A stretch of DNA of 39,233 nucleotides from Solirubrobacteraceae bacterium. Its GTDB lineage: Bacteria; Actinomycetota; Thermoleophilia; Solirubrobacterales; Solirubrobacteraceae. Numbering within the stretch: position 1 is the first letter of the stretch; each line of letters begins with the position of its first letter. The notes beneath the pieces are model-generated. The model did not search any database, had not been told where the DNA came from, and saw only the letters and a list, made by a program, of their open reading frames with translations. Shown in pieces: positions 1 through 7,386 of the stretch. Made by a program: the position numbers and the translations under genes. The stretch spans positions 1-39,233 of the forward strand of contig JAEMSV010000034.1 of the NCBI GenBank assembly GCA_016462625.1, written 5' to 3'.

Positions 1-1
1 C

Positions 2-706
2 CCCGATCTCGCCCTCCCCCAGCTCGTGGAGAGCCGTACGCGATTCGGCGACATCAAGTGCGCATGGGAGGCGGCCTATGCGCTGATGATGATCGGGGGC
101 GCCCACTGGTTCGCGGGCGAGATCCCCGCCGCGCGCGTGGCGTACGGAGAGTCCGCCGACATCTTCGACGCGCTCAACCACGGGTCGGTGCTCGCCTCCG
201 CACGCCGAGGAGAAGGATTGATGGCGGCACTCAGTGGCGACATCGAGTACGGAACGGCGGTCTGCCACGACGCGCTCGCGATCAGTGAGGCGATCGGGGA
301 CCGGGGCGGCAGCGCGCAGGCCCTCAACTTCCTGGCGGTCATTGCCCGCGACTCCGGCGACCTCGATCTCGTCGCCGAGCGCCACGGTGCCGCGCTGCAG
401 TATGCCCGGGAGGTCGGCGAGCTCTGGGCCACGTGCGCGGCGCTTGACGGCATCGCCGCCGTGGCGCGGGCGGACGGCCGGATCGTCCTGGCGACGCAGC
501 TCCTCGCCTGCTCGACCGCGATCGCAGAGCGCGCCGGCTTTGGGCCGCCGCACCACGAGCGCGAGCTGCGCAAACGAGAGGTCGCCGCCCTCCGCGCAGC
601 CATGTCGCCGCGCGAGTTCGCCGACGCGGCGCGGCGCGGCAAGGGCATGCGCGTCGCTGACGCAGTGACCGAGGCGCTGACCTTCGCCCGCGACTACGCC
701 GGCTGA
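2..706 (+). CDS. C-terminal part of a TPR-containing ATPase/transcriptional regulator (5' end outside window)
   Basis: The reading frame is open at the left edge, so this is the C-terminus of a longer gene; a GTG at 26 exists but codons before it are also open. The visible ~235 residues form Ala-rich helical pairs of the TPR type (for example the stretches around GGAHWFAGEIPAARVAYGES and LNFLAVIARDSGDLDLVAERH). The last 70 residues, with AERAGFGPPHHERELRK and then AAMSPREFADAARRGKGM, match the usual ending of large actinobacterial LuxR/AfsR-like or adenylate-cyclase-like regulators with a P-loop ATPase (STAND) core and TPR sensor. That identification rests on the tail only. The N-terminal effector domain cannot be seen. 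It ends 8 bases from the convergent CHAT gene. Confidence 0.6.
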   Translation, partial: PDLALPQLVESRTRFGDIKCAWEAAYALMMIGGAHWFAGEIPAARVAYGESADIFDALNHGSVLASARRGEGLMAALSGDIEYGTAVCHDALAISEAIGDRGGSAQALNFLAVIARDSGDLDLVAERHGAALQYAREVGELWATCAALDGIAAVARADGRIVLATQLLACSTAIAERAGFGPPHHERELRKREVAALRAAMSPREFADAARRGKGMRVADAVTEALTFARDYAG

Positions 707-714
707 ACTGGGGA

Positions 715-3700
715 TCACGCGCCGGTGTAGGTGAACAGCACCCAGGTCGATGGCGCCGAAAACGGGCGCTCGGTGCCCCACACCCCCGGCACGAACCAGT
801 CGCCGCGAGGCATGGGATGGATCTCGGGGAAAGCGCGGTGCAGCTCGTCGTTCGTCGCGGTGCGCAGCCACGCCTGCGCGCCGGCCAGCGCGCGCGCTGG
901 CTCGACCCGCTCGCGCAGTCGGCCGAAGAACGCGAGGACGAGAAACATCGCCGCCTCGTCGTCCACCGTCGCCTGGCACGACACGACCCCGGCGACGCCC
1001 GCTTGGAGGAGCGCGCTCGGAAATCCCACGACCTCGTCGGGCAGCGGCCCTGAAGCCGCGGTGGTCTGACAGGCTGAGAGCACGGCGAGCCGCCGCACAC
1101 CGGCGGCGAGTCCGAGCAGCTCGCGCACGCTCAGCGTCCCGTCGGCGAGCGAGATCGCGCTCTTCTCCGGGGAGACCGGGTCGTAGGTCCCGTGGCAGGC
1201 GAAGTGCCAGATCGCGCACGTCTCGAGGGCGCGGCGGACGGCCGCCAGCACCGGCGGCTCCACGCGCTCGACCGCGGCACCGAACAGCGCCTGCACGCCT
1301 TGGGACTCCAACGGCGCGTTCACGAGCGTCCCGGCGGGCGAGCTGCGGACGCCGGCGGAAAGGACCCGCAGCTCAGGAACCGACGCTCTGCCCGCCGTCT
1401 GCTGCGCTCGCAGGAGGACGCGCGCATTCGGTGCGAAGCGGAACACGAGGCCGTCCGTCCGGTCGCGCCAGACGCCATCCGCGTCCGCGACCGCCCCGGC
1501 CATGTGGAGCGGGAGGTCGGACAGCCGCCCGAGAGCGATGAGCGTCACCAGGCTGCCCGGCGTCAGGTCCGCGACGACGGGCGCCAACACGACCTCCCAG
1601 AGGGCGTTCAGGACGCCGGGCATCACGGCCGCGGTTTCCCTGGTCTTGTTGCTCGGGGGCACGAGCTCGACGAGCCGGGCGACGAAGTCCGTCGTGAGGC
1701 CGGGCAGCGCGATGGGGACCGGCTGCGCATCCGCAGTGACGACGACCGCGAACCCGCGATCGTCGAGCGCAGTGAAGTAGACGATCGGGCCCTCCCCGGC
1801 GGCCGCGCGAAGATCGTCGAAGCCGGGCGTCGACTGGACGTCTTCGAACCCATCCAACCGGCTGATCTGCGTGAGCAGGGCGTCGTGCTCGGCCAGCGCG
1901 GCGTACTCGGCCGACACGATGCCCGCCACGTCCGCCGGTGCCGCGCCGCTGCCGACGGCGCGATCGGTGCGGCCGATGCGCGCTTCGACGGCCCGCCAGC
2001 GTTCCGCGAGCTCGGTCCTCCCCGTCTCGCGTAGGCGGTCCTCGAGCCCTTCGCGGGAACGGTGCATGCGCTCGGTGAGGACCACGGCGCGACTGAGGTC
2101 GAGCGCGAGCGCGGCGTCGGAGATCCGCCCTCCCCGCACCAGACGGTCCGCCGCTACTGCGAACCGGTCCTGGACGCTCCCGAGCTTTGCCTCCTGGTCA
2201 TGGAGGACCCGCCGGCGGATGTCAGTCGCGAGCGCGTTGACATACGCCCAGGACGCCTCGGCCGCCTCGCGTTCGTCGCCGCGAGCCGCGGCCCAGTCGG
2301 CCCAGCGCGCGGCGACGGCCGACGCGTCGGTGGACGACAGCGCGAGTTGCTCCTCGAGGACGCGGGCGTACATGCCGCCCGTCTGGCGCCTGACCGCCTT
2401 CGGAAAGGAGAGTCCGGAGGCCGCGATCAGCTCCTCGCGCAGGTGTGGCAGCAGCGCCCGCGCCTCGACCGCCGACTCGCCGGTGAGCGTGAGCTGGAAG
2501 CAGATCCACGTCGCCCGAATCAGATCGCCGCTTGCCCGGGTGGGCCGCAACCGCCTGAAGGCCGGGACCACCGCGGCCGGCAGATACCGCTCGAGGGCGG
2601 GACCGACTTTGCCGTCGGGCATCGTCGTCGCCCGTCGCTCGAGCAGCTCGGCGAGGCCGACCCGCGCTTCACCCCAGCGCTCGGAGCTGACCCACAGCAG
2701 TCGCCGGGCCGTGCGCCGGCAATCGCGGATTGCCGCGTCCAAGTTCCCGGAAAGCGGATGCCCCTCGGCCTCGACCTTTCGGGCGAGCGCGACCCGCAGC
2801 AGCGCATGCTCGTCGAGGTGCGCGGGCGTGACGGCCACCGCCTCGACCAGGCAGTCAATCGCGGCAGCGTGGAGTCGATCGGCGTCGCCGCGTTCGACCT
2901 TCGACCGCTGCTCGTAACGCGCGCTGCGGGCCTTCAGCACGGCCCCGGCAGCTTCAGGCCGTTCGCCGGCGACCCGTCCTGCCGCCTCGTCGAGCAGCTC
3001 GAGCGCGCGATCCCAGCCGACGTCATCCCCGGTGCGCTCTGCCTTGCGGCGCATGCCGTCGACCAGCCGCAGCGCCGCAACGTATGCCAGCTCAGGCCTC
3101 CCCGACCAGATCGCTCGATCGAGCCGCGCAAGGCCGTCGAAGACCGGATCGACCGCCGCACCGCCCTCGCGAGATGCGATCAGCGCCCCGGCCAGCGTCA
3201 GCTCGACGACGATCGTTCCGGCAGGGTCGAGGAAGCCGGAATCGAGGTCCGCCCGACACAGCTCGACAAGCTCGGCGGCGTGATGCGGGTCCTCCACCGT
3301 CAGCACCCGGTCCAGGCAGGTCGCCCAGTTGCGGCCCGCGCGCCGATGCGTCACCACCGCTGTGACCACAGCGGCGCCCGCGGTCCACACGGCGAGCCCG
3401 ACGAAAGGCGGAGTGACACCCGCGAGCGCGAGCAACCCGCAGGCCACGAGGACCGACACGGTGCAGCACAACGAGACAAACCACGGGATCGCCACGCGGA
3501 TCTCCGAGTAGTCGTCGGTCCGCTCCCAATCGCGCAGTTTGCGGAACGGCGTCAGCACGACCGTCGCCAGCAGGAGCGCGAGGAGCGTCCCAGCGGTCGA
3601 GGGAACGCCCCAGCTCCCGACCAGCGGGACGGTGTACAGCGAGATCAGCGCCATGGCCGCGAGCGGCACAGCCCAGATCACGAGCATTCGCCCAGCGAGT

Positions 3701-3873
3701 CTGCGTCGCGCCGCGCCCGTCACACGCGGGATCGAGGCGCCACGCGGGTCGTCAGGGGCATGCGCAGGCGCGGACACTGCGGGAGCATCCCAACGCCGGT
3801 GCGCCGTGTCGACGTCCCGGCGGGAATCTGTCAGCGCTGCGTCAGCGCCCACTGGTGAAGTCGCGAAGACCAT
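715..3873 (-). CDS. Membrane-anchored TPR-CHAT protein (caspase-like peptidase domain)
   Basis: A 1052-residue protein. After a polar, low-complexity N-terminus come four hydrophobic segments at about residues 63-85, 90-110, 127-152 and 155-175, then about 500 residues of helical, TPR-like repeats, then a C-terminal CHAT domain (about 690-1050). The catalytic pair of the caspase fold is visible: His in HFACHG (about residue 894) and Cys in LSACQTT (about 935), followed by the usual VAGVVSCQATVDDE segment and a W-x-x-F-x-x-T-G-like ending. CHAT proteases cleave protein partners, often inside bacterial immune or cell-death modules; no partner is evident here. The start is uncertain: the ATG at 3873 leaves only 21 bases to the divergent zinc-ribbon gene and has no good ribosome site, and an ATG at residue 63, just before the first membrane segment, is an alternative. 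Confidence 0.88.
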   Translation of the reverse strand: MVFATSPVGADAALTDSRRDVDTAHRRWDAPAVSAPAHAPDDPRGASIPRVTGAARRRLAGRMLVIWAVPLAAMALISLYTVPLVGSWGVPSTAGTLLALLLATVVLTPFRKLRDWERTDDYSEIRVAIPWFVSLCCTVSVLVACGLLALAGVTPPFVGLAVWTAGAAVVTAVVTHRRAGRNWATCLDRVLTVEDPHHAAELVELCRADLDSGFLDPAGTIVVELTLAGALIASREGGAAVDPVFDGLARLDRAIWSGRPELAYVAALRLVDGMRRKAERTGDDVGWDRALELLDEAAGRVAGERPEAAGAVLKARSARYEQRSKVERGDADRLHAAAIDCLVEAVAVTPAHLDEHALLRVALARKVEAEGHPLSGNLDAAIRDCRRTARRLLWVSSERWGEARVGLAELLERRATTMPDGKVGPALERYLPAAVVPAFRRLRPTRASGDLIRATWICFQLTLTGESAVEARALLPHLREELIAASGLSFPKAVRRQTGGMYARVLEEQLALSSTDASAVAARWADWAAARGDEREAAEASWAYVNALATDIRRRVLHDQEAKLGSVQDRFAVAADRLVRGGRISDAALALDLSRAVVLTERMHRSREGLEDRLRETGRTELAERWRAVEARIGRTDRAVGSGAAPADVAGIVSAEYAALAEHDALLTQISRLDGFEDVQSTPGFDDLRAAAGEGPIVYFTALDDRGFAVVVTADAQPVPIALPGLTTDFVARLVELVPPSNKTRETAAVMPGVLNALWEVVLAPVVADLTPGSLVTLIALGRLSDLPLHMAGAVADADGVWRDRTDGLVFRFAPNARVLLRAQQTAGRASVPELRVLSAGVRSSPAGTLVNAPLESQGVQALFGAAVERVEPPVLAAVRRALETCAIWHFACHGTYDPVSPEKSAISLADGTLSVRELLGLAAGVRRLAVLSACQTTAASGPLPDEVVGFPSALLQAGVAGVVSCQATVDDEAAMFLVLAFFGRLRERVEPARALAGAQAWLRTATNDELHRAFPEIHPMPRGDWFVPGVWGTERPFSAPSTWVLFTYTGA

Positions 3874-3894
3874 AGAACCCGACTGGAGGACGTT

Positions 3895-4059
3895 ATGGCC
3901 CGCGGTAAGTCCTGCCCCGAATGCGGCAGTCCCATGTACGCGCAGGAGGAGCGCAACGAACCGAAGGGCACGACCGTGGTCTACGTCTGCCGCAGTGGCG
4001 CTTGCGCCAGCGTGCAGCGGGGCTTTCCCGCCAAGGAGAAGGTGTTCGAGGCCGCATGA
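3895..4059 (+). CDS. 54-aa zinc-ribbon protein
   Basis: A short gene of 54 codons. It has a clear GGAGGA ribosome site (3885-3890) four bases before the ATG and ends TGA at 4057-4059, overlapping the next start as ATGA. The product carries C7-P-E-C10 near the N-terminus and C32-R-S-G-A-C37 near the C-terminus, with a Gly/Tyr-containing beta-type segment between. This is the spacing of a single zinc ribbon, so four cysteines probably bind one Zn2+. Single-domain zinc ribbons of this size are often RNA- or protein-binding accessory factors, but nothing here names the partner. Coupling to the downstream 168-aa gene suggests they act together. Confidence 0.8.
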   Translation: MARGKSCPECGSPMYAQEERNEPKGTTVVYVCRSGACASVQRGFPAKEKVFEAA

Positions 4060-4562
4060 GCTCCACGGCCCAGGACGTCCTCGCCGACTCGGCGACCGCC
4101 TCGTTCACCATCGTAGGAACGCCGGCATATGCCGAGCTGCTGCACAACACGCTCCGATTGATCGGGGCTTCCCTGGTCCGCCAGCTGCACGCGGACGATC
4201 GTCCGGGACTGTTCTCCCCCGTCGCCGTGACCGTCGACGGCAAGGAGCAGATCGGCGGCATCATCGCGCTCGAGACCCGGGCGGTCATCGGGTGGACGAC
4301 CGGCATGTTCCGGATCAAGAACCACGAGGCCCCACTGCACTACGCCGACATCACGACCGTCACGCGACGGGAGCTGCCTGCGACCAGGTCCGTTCCCAGC
4401 CGTGAGGTGTTGAGCATCGCGGCAGACCGGTCGTGGACGCTGACATTCGCGGCCGTGTTCGACGGAGGCACGAGCATCGTGCCGTTCATCGAAGGCGTGC
4501 TCGACGGCTCGGTCAAGCCGGTGTTCGACGAGGCTCCAGCCCACGACGAGAGCGGTCGGTGA
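4056..4562 (+). CDS. Hypothetical 168-aa cytosolic protein, coupled to the zinc-ribbon gene
   Basis: Starts at the ATG that overlaps the zinc-ribbon stop (ATGA), so the two are probably translationally coupled. The 168-residue product has no signal peptide or membrane segment. A helical segment (about residues 22-45) is followed by alternating hydrophobic residues typical of a beta-barrel or PH-like fold: PVAVTVDGKEQIGGIIALE, AVIGWTTGMFRIKN and WTLTFAAVFDGGTSIVPFI. The pattern of a value being 'displayed' across beta strands resembles bacterial PH-like domains, but I do not recognise a named family. The C-terminus is acidic and probably flexible. Function unknown. Confidence 0.7.
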   Translation: MSSTAQDVLADSATASFTIVGTPAYAELLHNTLRLIGASLVRQLHADDRPGLFSPVAVTVDGKEQIGGIIALETRAVIGWTTGMFRIKNHEAPLHYADITTVTRRELPATRSVPSREVLSIAADRSWTLTFAAVFDGGTSIVPFIEGVLDGSVKPVFDEAPAHDESGR

Positions 4563-4600
4563 TTGATCACCGCCCCTCTATCAAACGATGCATGTTGCAT
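4563..4600. repeat. Two short inverted repeats upstream of the GH3 gene
   Basis: TTGAT (4563-4567) and ATCAA (4580-4584) are inverted across 12 bases, and ATGCA (4588-4592) and TGCAT (4596-4600) across 3 bases. They lie just before the GH3 lipoprotein gene and could be regulator sites. The first immediately follows the stop codon of the upstream gene. Short arms mean chance occurrence is quite possible. Confidence 0.25.
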
Positions 4601-4628
4601 GAGCGAGACCCGTCGCCGCAATCGTGAG

Positions 4629-4634
4629 TACGCT
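4629..4634 (+). promoter_or_regulatory. Candidate -10 box (TACGCT) for leaderless GH3 transcript
   Basis: TACGCT fits the TANNNT -10 consensus and lies seven bases before the ATG at 4642, which would put the transcript start at or next to the start codon. No convincing -35 hexamer is seen. The same arrangement recurs at other genes in the window. Confidence 0.35.
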
Positions 4635-4641
4635 GGCCTCG

Positions 4642-5859
4642 ATGTGGACCCGCCTCGCATGCGCGTTCTGCCTCGTTCTGAGTCTGCCGGCCGCAGGCTG
4701 CGGGCGCGACGATGTGACCCAAACCGCTGCCGGCCCCGCGTCGGCAGCGCCCTCGGGCCAGACCAGCACGACGGCCGCGGCACCGACGACCGCGCCAACG
4801 CCACCCGTGACCGTCGCAGACGACGACGCTCGGACGCCGCCGCTCCCGCTCACGAAGGCCCTCGGTCAGATGATCGTGGCGCGTTACGTCGGCGACCGGC
4901 CCCCCGCGGCCTTCACCGCCCGGGTCCGTCGCGGCGAGATCGGCGGCGTCATCCTCTTCGGGGACAACGTCCGTCGGGGCCCGCAGGCGACCCTCACCGT
5001 GATCGACCGGCTGCAGCGCGCAGCCCACGCGGGCGGCCACCCACCGCTCCTCGTCGCCATCGACCAGGAGGGCGGTGAGATCCGCAGGATCAACGGTCCG
5101 CCAGCGCGCAACCCCCGCGACCTGACCTCCGCACGGCAGGCGCGCGCTGCCGGCCACGCAGCGGGCCGGGTGCTGCGTCGCTGGGGCGTCAACCTCAACC
5201 TCGCGCCCGTGGCCGACGTCCCGACGAGTCCGTCCTCGTTCCTCTCGATGCGCGCCTTCGGCGGCGCACCGACCCGGGTGGCGGAGCGCGCGTGCGCGTT
5301 CACCGACGGGCTGCACTCCGGCGGAGTGGGCGCCACGCTCAAGCACTTTCCCGGGCTGGGGGCCGCGACCACCAACACCGACCTGGCGCCCACCCAGATC
5401 GACCAGCCGCCATCCGCGACACGCGAGGGCTACGCGGCCTACCAGCGATGCGGCAATGATCCGCGCACACTCGTGATGGTCAGCAGCGCGGTGTACCCCC
5501 GCCTGACCGGCACGGCACCCGCCGTGATGAGCCGCCGGACGTATGCGCGCGAGCTCCAGCGAGCGGCGCCCGGCGCGGTGACGATCAGCGACGACCTCGA
5601 GACACCGGCCATCGCGGCGCAGACCACGCCCGGCCGGCGGGCGATCAACGCCGGGCTGGCCCTGCTGCTCTACGCCCGCACCGAGGCGTCGTCGGCGCAG
5701 GCATACCCGCGGCTGCTCGCTGATGCGCGGGCGGGCAGGATCGTGCCGGGCCGCGTACGCGCAGCGGCCGAGCGCGTCGTGGCGCTCAAGGTTGCGCTCG
5801 GTCAGCCATTCGCCAACGGCTCTTCGGCTTCGACGAACTCCGGCAGCACCGGCACGTAG
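4642..5859 (+). CDS. Glycoside hydrolase family 3 (NagZ-like) lipoprotein
   Basis: About 405 residues. A short positive N-terminus and hydrophobic core end in the lipobox LPAAGC, so the protein should be lipid-anchored on the outer face of the membrane. An Ala/Thr/Pro-rich linker precedes a single GH3 catalytic barrel: LGQMIVARYVG, GGVILFGDNV, LLVAIDQEGGEIRRI, NLNLAPVADV and KHFPGLGAATTNTD. Family members remove N-acetylglucosamine (or related sugars) from cell-wall fragments. The nucleophile motif is intact (S-D-D-L-E, about residues 316-320, bases 5587-5601). The acid/base motif is not: the family pattern KH[FI]PG[HL]G-x4-D-[ST]-H here reads N-T-D in its last three positions. I prefer the ATG at 4642, seven bases after a TACGCT box; the in-frame GTG at 4624 would add six residues. 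The 3' end overlaps the convergent gene below by 58 bases. Confidence 0.87.
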   Translation: MWTRLACAFCLVLSLPAAGCGRDDVTQTAAGPASAAPSGQTSTTAAAPTTAPTPPVTVADDDARTPPLPLTKALGQMIVARYVGDRPPAAFTARVRRGEIGGVILFGDNVRRGPQATLTVIDRLQRAAHAGGHPPLLVAIDQEGGEIRRINGPPARNPRDLTSARQARAAGHAAGRVLRRWGVNLNLAPVADVPTSPSSFLSMRAFGGAPTRVAERACAFTDGLHSGGVGATLKHFPGLGAATTNTDLAPTQIDQPPSATREGYAAYQRCGNDPRTLVMVSSAVYPRLTGTAPAVMSRRTYARELQRAAPGAVTISDDLETPAIAAQTTPGRRAINAGLALLLYARTEASSAQAYPRLLADARAGRIVPGRVRAAAERVVALKVALGQPFANGSSASTNSGSTGT

Positions 5860-6266
5860 CGTCCCAGCCACGCGCGGGCGTCATCGCCGTAGGCCTCCTG
5901 CACGACCGGGATCGGCGTCACCGGCGTCTCGCGTGCAGAGGCCGCATCGGTCACCCGCAGCAGCATCGCCGCACCGGTCCCCACCCGCCGAGCCAGCTCA
6001 AGCACCGGGGCGGGATCATGAGCCGACCCGACGAGGTCAGCCTCGGCCAGCGCCGCGGCCTGCGCGAACGCGAGCAGCTCCACACCAACCCGCCGGCCCG
6101 CCTCCTGCAGCGTCTCGAGCTGGCGTGGATCAGTGTCACCCTCGCCGATGTCGTGGAGCACCCGAAGCATCGGGACGTACGTCGTCAGTCCGAGCACGAG
6201 CAGCTCGGCCAAGGTGCGGGCGAAGCGCTCCGCGTCAGGCACTCGCGTGGCGGTGGCATCCGTCAT
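5802..6266 (-). CDS. Hypothetical 154-aa protein, last gene of the FtsK/Hsp70 operon
   Basis: A soluble, mostly helical protein of 154 residues with no signal peptide or membrane span. The N-terminal half contains a helical pair (ARTLAELLVLGLTTYVPMLR and GVELLAFAQAAALAEAD); the C-terminal part (PVTPIPVVQEAYGDDARAWL) is proline-bearing. It follows the 257-aa gene by 43 bases on the same strand, so it is the distal and least tightly linked gene of the minus-strand operon and might instead be a separate unit. Its 3' end runs 58 bases into the convergent GH3 gene, so the two mRNAs would be complementary there. No family recognised. Confidence 0.65.
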   Translation of the reverse strand: MTDATATRVPDAERFARTLAELLVLGLTTYVPMLRVLHDIGEGDTDPRQLETLQEAGRRVGVELLAFAQAAALAEADLVGSAHDPAPVLELARRVGTGAAMLLRVTDAASARETPVTPIPVVQEAYGDDARAWLGRYVPVLPEFVEAEEPLANG

Positions 6267-6309
6267 GTCTCGGTCATCCTCACGTCGTCGCTCCTCGCTT
6301 CCGGTGACA

Positions 6310-7083
6310 CTACGTCTTCTTCGGCAGGATCCAGCCGGCGACGTTCAGCGCCCCCGACAGTGGTGCGGCCGCCCACAGCGGCGCGCCCATGGTCGCGCCG
6401 GTGATCAGGGCGCTGGCCACGAACACGGATGACCAGATCCGCCAGTCGTTGCGCTCATGCCAGGACCCTGACTCCTTCGGCACCTTCAGCACCTGCTCCC
6501 CGCCGATCTCGAGCAGCTTCGTGATGCCCTCCTCCTGCGCCACCTCGACCAAGACCTGGGCGACCAGAGGCAGCGCCTCGGTCGCGGCGCCGAAGCCGGG
6601 CACGAACGCCTCAGCGATGGCGCAGAGAACCTCGCTTCCGGCGCCGGCCCCGAACGCGACGGCAAGGCGCTTGGCGTCCTCTGACGCGTCCGCCCGGAAG
6701 CCGGGCGCGGCGTCCCCCAGCGTCGGAGCGCCGAGCAGCTGGCCAAGCAGGCCGGCCGCGGCGCCCGACGACCGGTCGGCTGCCCCGCCGCCTGCGCGGG
6801 CGGGGCCACCCCCGCCGCCGGCCGCACCGTGACGCGACAGCCACCGGTCGACCGCGGCGCGCGCCTGCTGCCGGCGCTGCTCGGCTTGGTCGAGCGAGCG
6901 CATCGCCCCGGCGAGCATCGGATCGGATCCGCGTGCCGGAGCCCCCGCGCGGCCAGCCTGCGCCAGGCTTCCCCGCAGCCGCTTCAGGCTCTGATCAGCC
7001 GCCCAGGTCGCGTCGCGGCCGTCGTTCAGCCCCGCATGCAGCGCACGTAGCCGCTCGGTGATCTGCGCCTGCTGCGAGTTCAC
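6310..7083 (-). CDS. 257-aa protein: helical N-terminus, Gly/Ala linker, hydrophobic C-terminus
   Basis: I place the start at the GTG of 7081-7083 because it overlaps the stop of the upstream gene as GTGA; a longer frame reaching 7176 would overlap that gene by about 95 bases with poor composition. Residues 1-90 form polar helices (AQITERLRALHAGLNDG, QAEQRRQQARAAVDRWLS). A glycine/alanine-rich linker follows, then an Ala-rich region containing a helical part (AVAFGAGAGSEVLCAIAEAF). One or two membrane segments lie at the very end (WSSVFVASALITGATMG and LWAAAPLSGALNVAGWIL). The layout of helical front, flexible linker and separate C-terminal domain resembles LXG/WXG-type type VII substrates, but no toxin motif is recognisable. 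An assembly or membrane component is equally possible. Confidence 0.7.
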   Translation of the reverse strand: MNSQQAQITERLRALHAGLNDGRDATWAADQSLKRLRGSLAQAGRAGAPARGSDPMLAGAMRSLDQAEQRRQQARAAVDRWLSRHGAAGGGGGPARAGGGAADRSSGAAAGLLGQLLGAPTLGDAAPGFRADASEDAKRLAVAFGAGAGSEVLCAIAEAFVPGFGAATEALPLVAQVLVEVAQEEGITKLLEIGGEQVLKVPKESGSWHERNDWRIWSSVFVASALITGATMGAPLWAAAPLSGALNVAGWILPKKT

Positions 7084-7385
7084 GGGCGCGGGCGGTGCGC
7101 GTGGGCGACGGCCCGCTGGACGTGCGCGGCGAGCTGCTGCATCTGATCGGCCGCCAACGTCATGGCCTGCGCACACCCAGTGACCGCGCCGTACGCCTCC
7201 TTGTCGGCGCCCGTCGCGCTGCCGCCGATGGCATCAAGCACCGCGCTGCCATTGCGGCGCTCATGCGCCGCCGCCGCACGCAGGCGCATCGCCGCCGCTT
7301 CCACGCGCCGCGCATCGGCGAGCAGCGCCTGCAGGACGGTCTCGTCGACGGGGCCCGGTCCGGGTCGGCCCCGGGCGGCGCTCAC
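7080..7385 (-). CDS. 101-aa helical-hairpin protein (WXG100-like size), IGGSxxGxDKE turn
   Basis: A small protein predicted as two long helices. Helix one covers about residues 14-50, helix two about 62-95, and the turn between them reads IGGSATGADKE (residues 53-63). That turn is almost the same as in the 87-aa protein encoded further upstream in the operon (12494-12757). WXG100/ESAT-6 proteins are ~100-residue hairpins with a W-x-G turn, exported as dimers by EccC/EssC ATPases; here size and hairpin agree but the turn sequence differs. The gene starts with GTG one base after the stop of the polytopic protein gene and ends in a GTGA overlap with the 257-aa gene, which makes it a plausible partner of that product. 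Confidence 0.75.
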   Translation of the reverse strand: MSAARGRPGPGPVDETVLQALLADARRVEAAAMRLRAAAAHERRNGSAVLDAIGGSATGADKEAYGAVTGCAQAMTLAADQMQQLAAHVQRAVAHAHRPRP

Positions 7386-7386
7386 C

